From Burkholderia sp. BCC0322 (GTDB lineage Bacteria; Pseudomonadota; Gammaproteobacteria; Burkholderiales; Burkholderiaceae), in assembly GCF_902833045.1 (NCBI RefSeq), contig NZ_CADFDU010000003.1, positions 1 through 64,000 on the forward strand: a DNA stretch of 64,000 nucleotides, given 5' to 3'. Both the position numbers and the translations under genes were made by a program. The notes beneath the pieces were generated by a model. It saw nothing but the letters and a program-made list of their open reading frames with translations. It had not been told where the DNA came from and ran no database searches. How positions within the stretch are numbered: the first letter of the stretch is position 1; each line of letters starts with the position of its first letter. Shown here one piece after another: positions 34,342 to 44,126 of this stretch.

Positions 34342-34383
34342 AACAGCCCGTCGTTCCGTCATGCGGAACGGCGGGCTGTTTTC
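34342..34383 (+). terminator. Rho-independent terminator of DUF4148 gene
   Basis: AACAGCCCG-T-CGTTCCG pairs with CGGAACG-G-CGGGCTGTT around a short TCATG loop, followed by TTTTC. Because the flanking A/T runs are symmetrical it may also terminate the leftward gene ending at 34417. Confidence 0.85.
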
Positions 34384-34416
34384 ATTGGCGGCGCGCATAT
34401 CGCGCCGGCCGTCGGT

Positions 34417-34737
34417 TCAGTGCAGCGCGCGCCGGCCGTGCCCGATATCCCGGAACAGCGCTTCGGCCGGTTCCAGCACCTGCAGCCACGTTTCGTCGTA
34501 GCCGCTCAACGTGTCGAGCGCATCACGCAGCCGCTCGATCGCGAGGATCGGCAGCTCGACGCTGTGGCGCGTGGCGCCGGTCAAATGCGCGACGCTCGCC
34601 AGCTGGACGAGCGCATCGGCCGCCTCGGCGACGTCGGTCGCGAACAGCAGGTGCCGGTTGAGCAATTCGACCAGGCCGCTGGAACCGGAGAAGTCGTCGG
34701 CGTCGAGCTGCACGGAAAGAAACGTCGCGTTGTTCAT
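34417..34737 (-). CDS. Hypothetical protein, small helical (possibly DUF1484)
   Basis: A 106-aa soluble protein without signal peptide or membrane helix. It is predicted to be mostly helical (LVELLNRHLLFATDVAEAAD, then ETWLQVLEPAEALFRDIGHG). I chose the second ATG (MNNATF) because a GGAG lies seven bases before it; the first ATG, two codons upstream, almost touches the Shine-Dalgarno. It may belong to a small Burkholderia family such as DUF1484, but I am not sure. It ends at the shared terminator with the DUF4148 gene. Confidence 0.6.
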   Translation of the reverse strand: MNNATFLSVQLDADDFSGSSGLVELLNRHLLFATDVAEAADALVQLASVAHLTGATRHSVELPILAIERLRDALDTLSGYDETWLQVLEPAEALFRDIGHGRRALH

Positions 34738-35164
34738 TGTCATGCTCCTCGTTTTGTCGTTGGGTCGCGCAGTGCATCACCGAGTATAGGTGGCGATCGA
34801 AGGGGAGAATGTGACGGGATCGATACCGCCTGCGAGGGCGGCACGGTATGCGAAAGATCCGCCGCAGGCCCGCCCGGCGGCCCGTGTGGCGCGGCTTGCA
34901 GGCCGCCGCAATGGCGGTGTGACGTCGCAAGATTGTTGCCGGATCGGACAGCCGACGCGGCCTTGACCGCCACAAATGGTATCTTTGCCGGCTGGGACGA
35001 TGCGAAAAAGGGGCCGGCGAGCTCATTCGCGCCAACGTCCCGATGTGGAAACTGACGGCCGCGACAGCGGTCGGATACTGATTGGTCCGGCCGTTCGGCC
35101 GGACATCGTGCGTCGCGCGCCGGGGGGCGGTGGGCGGCGCAACGACGCAAATCCGGGAGGACCC

Positions 35165-35899
35165 TTGAGAGAAACTATTCCCATCCACGATGCGCTGACG
35201 CGCTGGCTGCCGCAGGCGGCGCTCGTTGCCGCAGCCATCGCGCTGACGGGCTGCACGATGACGCCGTGGACCGACAGCTGGCAGCCGACGCGCCAGCCGG
35301 CACCCACGTCGGCCGCGACGCCGGGCGTGATCGCCGGCTATTACCGCGTGAATCCGGGCGATACGCTGGCGGGCGTCGCAAACGCCTACGGGCAGCGCGT
35401 CCAGGACGTGGCCAGCTGGAACCACATGGCACCGACCGATGCCGTGTATCCCGGCCAGGTGCTGCGCGTCGCGCCGCCGCCTGCCGCGACGTCGCTCGGG
35501 CAGGCGCCCGCGGCGGCCGCACAGCCGGGCTCGCTCGCATGGCCGGCCACCGGTGTCGTGGCGACGCCGTTCTCGGCCGGCAAGACGCGCGGTGTCGTGA
35601 TCGTCGCATCCGGGCCCGACCATTCGGTGCGGGCCGCGGCGGCCGGGCGCGTGGTTTACGCCGGGTCCGGCGTCAAGGCCTACGGCCCGCTCGTGATCCT
35701 GAAGCATGAGAACGGGCTCATCACGGCCTACGGACATAACGGCAAGCTGCTCGTCAACGAAGGCGATGCGGTGCGCCAGGGCCAGCCGGTTGCAGAAATG
35801 GACACCGACGCGAGCGGCCGTTCGACGTTCGAGTTCGAAGTCCGCCAGAACGGCAAGGTCGTCGATCCGATGAACTTCCTGCCGCGCAACGGCGGCTGA
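35165..35899 (+). CDS. NlpD-like LysM/M23 lipoprotein with degenerate active site
   Basis: A 244-aa envelope protein starting at TTG (GGGAGGA six bases upstream). It has a lipoprotein-like signal (VAAAIALTGCTM), one LysM repeat (YYRVNPGDTLAGVANAYGQR) and a C-terminal LytM/M23 domain. The zinc ligands of active M23 enzymes are absent: the HxxxD position reads RGVVIVAS and the final HxH position reads TFEFEVR. This matches NlpD/EnvC-type proteins, which do not cut peptidoglycan but switch on an amidase during cell separation. It is therefore probably an amidase activator rather than a peptidase. Confidence 0.8.
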   Translation: MRETIPIHDALTRWLPQAALVAAAIALTGCTMTPWTDSWQPTRQPAPTSAATPGVIAGYYRVNPGDTLAGVANAYGQRVQDVASWNHMAPTDAVYPGQVLRVAPPPAATSLGQAPAAAAQPGSLAWPATGVVATPFSAGKTRGVVIVASGPDHSVRAAAAGRVVYAGSGVKAYGPLVILKHENGLITAYGHNGKLLVNEGDAVRQGQPVAEMDTDASGRSTFEFEVRQNGKVVDPMNFLPRNGG

Positions 35900-35947
35900 C
35901 GACCCGCGTCACCTCGTGTGCGCCGGGCGGCGCACACGCTCCCGCCC

Positions 35948-36586
35948 TCATCCCTTCTTGAGCGTCACCGCACCGAACCGTCTCGCGTGATTGCCGAGCC
36001 AGCGAATGCCGAGTGCGAGCGCCGTCGCCCCCATCGCGATCAGCGAGCACTGGATCGCAACCGGCAGGTAGCCGTGCGGCCGCGGATCGACGAACGGATA
36101 GGGGTACCAGTTCTCCAGCGCGCCACGCACCAGCGTATAGCCGAGATAGACGATCGGGAAACCGAGCCACGCGAACGCGCTGCGCCGGGGAATCGGCAGG
36201 CGCGGCTCCACGTACAGCCAGTCGCACAGCATGACGAGCGGCACGATCCGGTGCAGTACCCAGTTGTTGAACGCCGGCGTGACGTGGCGCAGTGCATCGA
36301 GCCGCGCGAGCAGGAGTTCGTAGACGATGGCGGTGATCAGGACATACAGCACCGCGGCGCCGCGCATCGATTCGTAGCGGGCCGAGCCGGGGCGTGCGAT
36401 GTGCCACAGCCCGGTGGCGAGCATTGCGGCCGCATAGAGGCCGCTCAGTTGCGTGAAGTAGCTGAGGTAGTTGCCGAGATGAAAGCCCGGCAGGTGCCAG
36501 TAGTTGGTGATGCTGCGCAGCGTGGTGGATACCGCGAGCAACGCGGCGATCAGCCGATAGGCCGCAACGAAGAACGCCTTGCTCAT
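35948..36586 (-). CDS. Pr6Pr/FAR-17a-type integral membrane protein
   Basis: A 212-aa protein with about six transmembrane helices. It begins AFFVAAYRLIAALLAVSTTL, contains FNNWVLHRIVPLVMLCDWLY and LGYTLVRGALENWYPYPFVD, and ends with a basic tail. These match the Pr6Pr family (FAR-17a/AIG1-like fold). The function in bacteria is not known. It is divergent from the cytochrome b561 gene. The open frame extends upstream, but the first good membrane helix starts just after the ATG at 36586. Confidence 0.8.
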   Translation of the reverse strand: MSKAFFVAAYRLIAALLAVSTTLRSITNYWHLPGFHLGNYLSYFTQLSGLYAAAMLATGLWHIARPGSARYESMRGAAVLYVLITAIVYELLLARLDALRHVTPAFNNWVLHRIVPLVMLCDWLYVEPRLPIPRRSAFAWLGFPIVYLGYTLVRGALENWYPYPFVDPRPHGYLPVAIQCSLIAMGATALALGIRWLGNHARRFGAVTLKKG

Positions 36587-36812
36587 GATGCCCGCGCGCC
36601 GTCGCACCAAAGCTACATCGTGCCACAGCCGTCCGCATGCGCGATGCGGATTTTCCCATATGAGGCCCCGCGCGGCGCGCATGGACAATTCGTCGGATAT
36701 TTGCGCGCGTCGTGCAAAACCGGGCGCCCGTGCGGCTACAATCGGGGCAGCTTTGCCGGGCGCAGGGCTGTGGCTGCATGCGTCCATCCCCGCATACGAC
36801 ACGAGACGAAGC

Positions 36813-37349
36813 ATGAGAAACATCCTCGCGAAACGGACGCGCTACAGCTCGCCCGCGATCTTCTTCCACTGGGCCGTCTTCCTGCTGGTGGCGCTGGCCT
36901 ACCTGGCCATCGAGATCCGTGGGCCGAAAGGCAGCGACAGCCGCGTGTTCTGGATGAACGTGCATCTCACCGCGGGCACGCTCGTGCTCGTGCTGTCGGT
37001 GCTGCGCGTACTGTGGCGGGCCGTCAGCCGTGTGCCGGAGGCCATTCCGCAAGCGGCGCTGCTGCGCTGGCTCTCGAAGCTCGCGCACGTCGCGCTGTAC
37101 GTGTTCATCATCGCGCAGCCGCTGCTCGGCATCATGATGATCAACCTGGGCGGCAAGCCGGTGTCGCTCGACTGGCTCGGCCTGTCGTTTACGCTGTTCG
37201 GCCCCGACAAGGCGCTGCGGCCGACGATCAAGGAAGCGCATGAACTGATCGGCAACGCGTTCTACTTCGTGATCGGCCTGCACGCGCTGGCCGCGCTCTA
37301 CCATCATTTCATCCGGCGCGACGACGTGCTGCGGCGCATGGCGCCCTGA
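36813..37349 (+). CDS. Cytochrome b561-family membrane protein
   Basis: A 178-aa di-heme cytochrome b561 with four helices. Heme ligands are the histidines in FFHWAVFL, NVHLTAGT, KLAHVALYVF and EAHELIGN/GLHALAAL, at the expected positions. It has the family RYSSPAIFFHW start and the IAQPLLGIMMI segment. Such proteins accept electrons from the quinone pool or from superoxide. It reads toward the copper-receptor locus, ending 28 bases before a long perfect hairpin. Confidence 0.88.
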   Translation: MRNILAKRTRYSSPAIFFHWAVFLLVALAYLAIEIRGPKGSDSRVFWMNVHLTAGTLVLVLSVLRVLWRAVSRVPEAIPQAALLRWLSKLAHVALYVFIIAQPLLGIMMINLGGKPVSLDWLGLSFTLFGPDKALRPTIKEAHELIGNAFYFVIGLHALAALYHHFIRRDDVLRRMAP

Positions 37350-37377
37350 ACGGCACGTTCCGGAAACCTGCAGCAGG

Positions 37378-37415
37378 CGGGGGCGCATGGTTGTATTGAC
37401 AACCATGCGCCCCCG
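37378..37415. terminator. 17-bp perfect inverted repeat downstream of cytochrome b561
   Basis: The arms at 37378-37394 and 37399-37415 are perfectly complementary with an ATTG loop, and the sequence begins CGGGGGCGCATGG. No T run follows, so it is not a textbook terminator, though its stability could halt transcription. Alternatively it may be a protein site for the downstream DUF2946/copper-receptor genes. Confidence 0.5.
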
Positions 37416-37504
37416 GTTCGTCTACCGGCATCCGCACTGGCCATCGCGTTAAACATTCTGTAACATCTCGGCTGTTTTTACATTCCGCTTACTCGTTGCC
37501 GAGC

Positions 37505-37873
37505 ATGCTGCACCGACATCGTCACCTGACCGCCTGGCTTGGCGTGCTCGCGATCTGGTTCGCGATCGCGGCGCCGCTGGTGTCGCAGTGGCGCGTCGCG
37601 CAGGCAGCCACGCCTGACGCGATCGTCTGCAGTACGGAGCATGGCGCGCATCCGTCGCCCGATGCGGGCCGCATGCACGATCATGCGCTGCATCTCGATG
37701 CGTGCGGCTACTGCGGTTTCTTCGCGCACAGTCCCGCGATCGGCGGGCCTGCCGCCGCGGCACTCGTTTCCGTTCCCGTCGTTTCCGTTTCCGCCGTCGC
37801 GCCGCCCGCCGTCGCGGCGCGCGCCGACCGCTATCCGCGCGCGTACCCGCGCGCCCCGCCCGAGCGCGCCTGA
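37505..37873 (+). CDS. DUF2946 protein upstream of copper receptor
   Basis: A 122-aa exported protein with an N-terminal hydrophobic signal/anchor (LAVLAIW-like, residues ~9-32) and the DUF2946 signature in HLDACGYCGFFAHSP. It also has His-rich segments (HRHRHL, then HDHALHLD) and a proline/arginine-rich tail. DUF2946 proteins are often encoded just upstream of copper-type TonB receptors or metal-handling genes; the Cys/His content suggests metal contact. The start was set at the ATG at 37505; a TTG three codons earlier is possible. It is 82 bases before the receptor, so the two are probably co-transcribed. Confidence 0.75.
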   Translation: MLHRHRHLTAWLGVLAIWFAIAAPLVSQWRVAQAATPDAIVCSTEHGAHPSPDAGRMHDHALHLDACGYCGFFAHSPAIGGPAAAALVSVPVVSVSAVAPPAVAARADRYPRAYPRAPPERA

Positions 37874-37955
37874 CGCGCTGTTTCCGTTCTTTTCACCGCC
37901 GATATCCGTGCGGCCCGTCGAGGCCGCGTGGAGGGCGTCACTCGGGCTTTCGATC

Positions 37956-40088
37956 ATGACCATTTTCCAGTTGCGTGCGCCGCGGGCGTCACGCAATGCC
38001 TGTGTGCGGCACATGCCGCGCGTGCTGAAACTCACCGTTCCCGCGCTCGCTGTCGGCGCATTGGCCGCGAGCGCCGCGGCCGCCGAAACGGCGCGCACAC
38101 CCGGCGCGCCGACCGATGATACGGCCGCTCCGCTGCCGGCCATCGAAGTCGTCGCATCGCCGCTGTCGACGCCGCTCGTCGTCGTCACGGATCCGAAGAC
38201 CCCGCGCCAGCCGCTGCCCGCCAGCGACGGCGCGGATTACCTGAAAACCATCCCCGGTTTCACGTCGATCCGCAGCGGTGGCACCAACGGCGACCTCGTG
38301 CTGCGCGGGATGTTCGGCTCGCGGCTGAACATCCTGGCGAACGGGATGTCGACGCTCGGCGCATGTCCGGGCCGGATGGATGCGCCGACGTCGTACATCG
38401 CACCGGAAAGCTATGACAAGGTCACCGTCGTGAAGGGCCCGCAGACCGTGCTGTACGGTCCCGGCGCGTCGGCCGGCACCGTGATGTTCGAGCGCGTGAC
38501 GCCGCGCTTCGACAAGCCCGGCATGCGCTTCGCGGGCAGCCTGGTCGGCGGGTCGTTCGGCCGCAACGACCAGAACATCGACGTGACGGCCGGCACGCCG
38601 GACGTCTATGGCCGAGTGACCGCGAACCACGCACATTCGCAAGACTACAAGGACGGCAACGGCAACACCGTGCCGTCGCAGTGGGACAAGTGGAACGCCG
38701 ATGCGGCGCTCGGCTGGACGCCGGACGACCACACACGCGTCGAACTGACCGCCGGCACCGGCGACGGCTATGCGCGCTACGCGGGGCGCGGGATGGACGG
38801 CGCGCATTTCCGCCGGGAAACGTTCGGCCTGTCGTTCGACAAGCAGCATCTCGGCGACGTGCTCGACCGGATCGAGGCACGTGTGTACTACAACGAAGCC
38901 GATCACGTGATGGACAACTACACGTTACGGCAACCGGACCCGACCAGCAGCATGCCGATGCGGATGGCGTCGGAAGTGCGGCGTCGCACGTTCGGCGCGC
39001 GCGCGGCCGCGACGTTTCGTTTTGCCGACGACTTCAAGCTCGTGACGGGTGTCGACGCGCAATCGAACCGGCTCGACTCGCGTTCGGCGATGGGACGGCA
39101 GAACTACGGCGACAAGCCGTGGGGCGCGCAGGCGACGATGTGGAACGCGGGCGTGTTCGGTGAACTGACGTGGTACGCAAGCGAAGTGTCGCGCGTGATC
39201 GGCGGCGCGCGCATCGACTATGCGAGCGCGCGCGACAAGCGCGCGACGACGAGCGGCATGATGATGAGCAAGCCGAATCCGACCTTCGACGACGATCGCA
39301 CGCGCGTGTTGCCGAGCGGCTTCATCCGCTACGAGCGCGACCTCGCGTCGCTGCCCGTCACGTGGTACGCGGGCGTCGGCCATACGGAGCGCTATCCCGA
39401 CTACTGGGAGCTGTTTTCCGCGAAGCGCGGGCCGGCCGGCTCGATCAACGCGTTCTCGGCGGTGCAGCCGGAGAAGACCACGCAGCTCGACATCGGCGCG
39501 CAATACAAGAGCGACCGGCTCGATGCATGGGTGTCGGCGTACGCGGGCTACGTGCAGGACTTCATCCTGTTCAACTACGCGGCCGGCATGATGGGCCCGA
39601 CCACGCAGGCAACCAACGTCAACGCGCAGATCATGGGCGGCGAAGCGGGCGTGTCGTGGAAACCGGTTTCGCCGCTGCGCGTCGAGACGTCGCTCGCGTA
39701 TGCGTGGGGGCGCAACGTCGCAACCGGCGATCCGTTGCCGCAGATACCGCCGCTCGAGGCGCGCATCGGGCTCGAATACACGCGTGGTGCGTGGTCGGCA
39801 GGGGGGCTGTGGCGCATCGTTGCGCCGCAGCATTGCTATGCCCTGAACGAGGGCAACGTGGTCGGCAAGGACTTCGGCCCGAGCGCCGGATTCGGTGTGC
39901 TCTCGCTGCATACGCAATACAACATCAGCAAGACCGTGCAGATCTCGGTCGGCGTCGACAACGTGCTGAACAAGGCCTACACCGAGCACCTGAACCTCGC
40001 CGGCAACGCGGGCTTCGGCTATCCGGCGAACTCGCCGGTGATGGAACCGGGCCGGACCGCATGGGTGCGCGTGAGCGCGAAGCTGTAA
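37956..40088 (+). CDS. oprC: TonB-dependent copper receptor (OprC/NosA type)
   Basis: A 710-aa outer-membrane receptor with signal peptide (to about residue 43), plug domain (~60-190; YLKTIPGFTSIRSGGTNGDL, then VVKGPQTVLYGPGASAGTVM) and a 22-strand barrel ending in the aromatic C-terminal strand (TAWVRVSAKL). In the plug, GACPGRMDAP contains Cys137 and Met141, the CxxxM pattern used by OprC to hold copper. Met-rich segments (SSMPMRMASE, SGMMMSKP) could add ligands. It imports copper using TonB energy. The partner gene upstream is DUF2946. A GC-rich hairpin at 40132 follows. Confidence 0.92.
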   Translation: MTIFQLRAPRASRNACVRHMPRVLKLTVPALAVGALAASAAAAETARTPGAPTDDTAAPLPAIEVVASPLSTPLVVVTDPKTPRQPLPASDGADYLKTIPGFTSIRSGGTNGDLVLRGMFGSRLNILANGMSTLGACPGRMDAPTSYIAPESYDKVTVVKGPQTVLYGPGASAGTVMFERVTPRFDKPGMRFAGSLVGGSFGRNDQNIDVTAGTPDVYGRVTANHAHSQDYKDGNGNTVPSQWDKWNADAALGWTPDDHTRVELTAGTGDGYARYAGRGMDGAHFRRETFGLSFDKQHLGDVLDRIEARVYYNEADHVMDNYTLRQPDPTSSMPMRMASEVRRRTFGARAAATFRFADDFKLVTGVDAQSNRLDSRSAMGRQNYGDKPWGAQATMWNAGVFGELTWYASEVSRVIGGARIDYASARDKRATTSGMMMSKPNPTFDDDRTRVLPSGFIRYERDLASLPVTWYAGVGHTERYPDYWELFSAKRGPAGSINAFSAVQPEKTTQLDIGAQYKSDRLDAWVSAYAGYVQDFILFNYAAGMMGPTTQATNVNAQIMGGEAGVSWKPVSPLRVETSLAYAWGRNVATGDPLPQIPPLEARIGLEYTRGAWSAGGLWRIVAPQHCYALNEGNVVGKDFGPSAGFGVLSLHTQYNISKTVQISVGVDNVLNKAYTEHLNLAGNAGFGYPANSPVMEPGRTAWVRVSAKL

Positions 40089-40131
40089 CGCATCGCACGT
40101 GTGCGTTGCAGCATGCGTGCCCATGAATGCG

Positions 40132-41411
<1,280 letters not shown>

Positions 41412-41414
41412 TCG

Positions 41415-42458
41415 ATGACGGCACGTGAGGGACGCGCGCCGCTGGCGCGGCGCGCCATGGTCTATGGTGCCGTGGGGCTGGCGGCGATTGCCGGCGTGGC
41501 GATGTGGAGCGGCGCGGGCTGGCATCGCGGGACGGGCGCTGCCGGCGATGCGCCGGATGCGCCGGATGCGCCGGCGGCAGGCGGACTGGCTGCCGCGCCG
41601 CCGCAGGCCGCCGTGCCGGCAAGCGCGGGTCTGCCGCCGTCACTCGCCGGTTCCAGCGCGCCCCGGTTGCCGCTCGATGCCGGCGGCCATCTCGCGAAGT
41701 CGCGCGCGGTGCGCGATTTCTTCGACTACTGCCTGACCGCGCAGAGCGACCTGAGCGCGGCCGCGCTCGATGCGTTCGTCGTGCGCGAGATCGCCGCGCA
41801 ACTCGACGGCACGGTTGCGCAGGCCGAGGCGCTCGACGTATGGCACCGCTATCGCGCGTATCGCGACGCACTTGCGAAGCTGCGCGATGCCGGCGCAGTC
41901 GACAAATCCGACCTGGGCGCGCTGCAGCTCGCGCTCGACCAGCGCGCGTCGATCGCCTACCGCACGCTCGGCGAGTGGGCCCAGCCGTTCTTCGGGGCGG
42001 AGCAGTGGCGGCAGCGCTACGACCTCGCGCGGCTGAAGATCACGCAGGATTCCACGCTGACGGATGCGCAGAAGGCCGAGCGGCTCGCGGCGCTCGAACA
42101 GCAGATGCCGGCCGACGAACGCGCCGCGCAGCAGCGCATCGACCGGCAGCGTGCGGCGATCGACCAGATCGCGCAAATGCAGAAGAGTGGGGCGGCGCCC
42201 GACGCGATGCGCGCGCAACTGACCCAGACGCTCGGCCCGGAAGCCGCCGCACGCGTCGCGCAGATGCAGCAGGACGACGCATCGTGGCAGAGCCGCTACG
42301 CGGACTATGCCGCGCAACGTGCGCAGATCGAGTCGGCGGGTCTGTCTCCGCAGGATCGCGACGCGCAGATCGCCGCGCTGCGGCAGCGCATGTTCACGAA
42401 GCCCGGCGAAGCCGTGCGCGCGGCATCGCTCGATCGCGGGGCGGGCGTCGCGCGCTAA
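41415..42458 (+). CDS. lifO: Lipase-specific foldase (LimA/LifO)
   Basis: A 347-aa steric chaperone anchored in the inner membrane by one N-terminal helix (~15-32). An Ala/Pro-rich linker is followed by the conserved lipase-chaperone motif RAVRDFFDYCLTAQSDLS and a long helical scaffold (LKITQDSTLTDAQKAERLAA and repeated Gln/Arg/Ala helices) that wraps LipA during folding. It begins three bases after lipA ends, which ensures co-expression. The RxxFDY core is intact. Confidence 0.95.
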   Translation: MTAREGRAPLARRAMVYGAVGLAAIAGVAMWSGAGWHRGTGAAGDAPDAPDAPAAGGLAAAPPQAAVPASAGLPPSLAGSSAPRLPLDAGGHLAKSRAVRDFFDYCLTAQSDLSAAALDAFVVREIAAQLDGTVAQAEALDVWHRYRAYRDALAKLRDAGAVDKSDLGALQLALDQRASIAYRTLGEWAQPFFGAEQWRQRYDLARLKITQDSTLTDAQKAERLAALEQQMPADERAAQQRIDRQRAAIDQIAQMQKSGAAPDAMRAQLTQTLGPEAAARVAQMQQDDASWQSRYADYAAQRAQIESAGLSPQDRDAQIAALRQRMFTKPGEAVRAASLDRGAGVAR

Positions 42459-42494
42459 TGCGGCAGGCGCGGGCGGCGCGGCGAATGAGCGCCG

Positions 42495-44018
42495 CTATGC
42501 CGCGCGCGTGAGGTCCTGCGGCAGGTGTTGCTCGATGGTATTCGCGAGCGTGTCGAACGCGGGCCCGATGCCTTCGTGCGCGACGCACGCATAGCCGAGC
42601 AGCAGGCCGCGCCGCGCGGTGTCGAGGCTGCTGTAGTAGCTGGTGAGCGGGCGCACGATCACGCCGGCATCGAACGCGCTCTGCGTGACCGCGCGATCGT
42701 CGCAGGCGTCGGGCAGGCCGAGCACGAGATGCAGGCCGGCCTCGTCGCCCATCACGGGCAGCGCATCGCCGAAGCGCGCGCGGATCGCGTCGATCATCAG
42801 TTGCCGGCGCTCGCCGTACAGCGTGCGCATGCGCCTGACGTGCGAAGTCAGGTGGCCGTCCATGATGAATTCGGCGAGCACGGCCTGCTGCATCAGCTGG
42901 CCCTCGCGATACAGCTCCGATAACCCGGTGCGGAACGTGTCGACCAGATGCTCGGGCACGACCATGTAGCCCATCCGCAGCCCCGGGAACAGCATCTTGC
43001 CGAGGCTGCCGACGTAGATCACGCGGCCGCCGTCGTCGAGCCCCTGCAGCGATGCGAGCGGGCGGCTGCCGTAGCGGAACTCGCTGTCGTAGTCGTCCTC
43101 GATGATCCAGCAGCGGTGCCGGCGCGCGTATTCGAGCAGCATCCGGCGTCGTGCGAGGCTCATCACCATGCCGAGCGGGTACTGATGCGACGGCGTGACG
43201 AGCACGAGCCGCGGCGGATGCTGCATGTCGCTGGCACGCGGGTCGAGCCCTTCCTGGTCGACCGGCACCGGCGTCAGCGTGAGACCTGCCGCCTGCAATA
43301 CGCTGCGCACGCCCCAGTAGCACGGCTCCTCGACCCATGCGCGATCGCCGATGTCGGACAGCAGCCGCACCGCGAGGTCGATCGACTGGTGGATGCCCGT
43401 CGTGATGATGAGTTGGTCCGGCGAGCATTTGACTGAGCGCGCGACGCGCAGGTAATCGGCGAGCGCGCGCCGCAACGGCCGGTAGCCGCCGCCCGGCGCG
43501 TAGGTCAGCAGCTCGGGGTTCGCTTCCTTCCACAGCCGCGCCTGCAGGCGGCTCCACGTCCGGCTCGGGAATTCCGACACGTCCGGCACGCCCGGCATGA
43601 ACGCGCCCCACTGGCGCCGCGACACGCCCGCGTGCTCGATCAGTTGCCGGCCGCGCATCGACAGGCCGCCCTGCGCGTCCGGCAGCGGCGGTTCATCGGC
43701 GCACGACGGCGGCGGCGCGGCGCCCGGCACGTGGATCGCCGCGGCGTCCGGCCGCGTGTCGGCCACATAGGTGCCGCTGCCGGTGGTCGTCAGCACGTAG
43801 CCTTCGGCCGTCAGCTGGTCGTACACGTGCAGCACGGTATTGCGCGCGATCGACAGGTCGGCCGCGAGCGTGCGTGAACTCGGCAGCTTGGTGCCTGGCC
43901 CCAATTCCCCGGTCAGGATGGCCTGCTGCATCAACTGCAGCAACTGCCGGTACATCGGCTCGGGTGAGCTACGGTCTAGGCGGCCGGAGAGCCAGTCGGC
44001 GACGATCACGGTGTCCAA
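42495..44018 (-). CDS. MocR-family PLP-dependent regulator
   Basis: A 507-aa GntR winged helix plus aminotransferase fusion. DNA-binding part: YRQLLQLMQQAILTGELGPG, then LPSSRTLAADLSIARNTVLH. PLP lysine in VGSLGKMLFPGLRM; pyridine-binding aspartate in WIIEDDYDSEFR. No ATG suits the family start; the best is TTG at 44018 (reads MDTVIVADWLSGRL), with GTG three codons later as alternative. It is divergent from the polyamine-type ABC operon, 108 bases away, so it probably controls that operon in response to an amine or PLP. Confidence 0.85.
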   Translation of the reverse strand: MDTVIVADWLSGRLDRSSPEPMYRQLLQLMQQAILTGELGPGTKLPSSRTLAADLSIARNTVLHVYDQLTAEGYVLTTTGSGTYVADTRPDAAAIHVPGAAPPPSCADEPPLPDAQGGLSMRGRQLIEHAGVSRRQWGAFMPGVPDVSEFPSRTWSRLQARLWKEANPELLTYAPGGGYRPLRRALADYLRVARSVKCSPDQLIITTGIHQSIDLAVRLLSDIGDRAWVEEPCYWGVRSVLQAAGLTLTPVPVDQEGLDPRASDMQHPPRLVLVTPSHQYPLGMVMSLARRRMLLEYARRHRCWIIEDDYDSEFRYGSRPLASLQGLDDGGRVIYVGSLGKMLFPGLRMGYMVVPEHLVDTFRTGLSELYREGQLMQQAVLAEFIMDGHLTSHVRRMRTLYGERRQLMIDAIRARFGDALPVMGDEAGLHLVLGLPDACDDRAVTQSAFDAGVIVRPLTSYYSSLDTARRGLLLGYACVAHEGIGPAFDTLANTIEQHLPQDLTRAA

Positions 44019-44126
44019 AGTGGTCCCATGCGGAATATTGAAATGGTTCCCTATTGTAGAACCGTGCGCGCCGTATAGTGGCTCGCATCTCAAAATCAAT
44101 TGTCGCGAAGCAAGGGGACAGCCACG

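Noticed and set aside
35600-35890. Active M23 metallopeptidase
   Set aside because: Zinc-binding His/Asp residues are missing, so an enzymatic call was dropped for an activator call.
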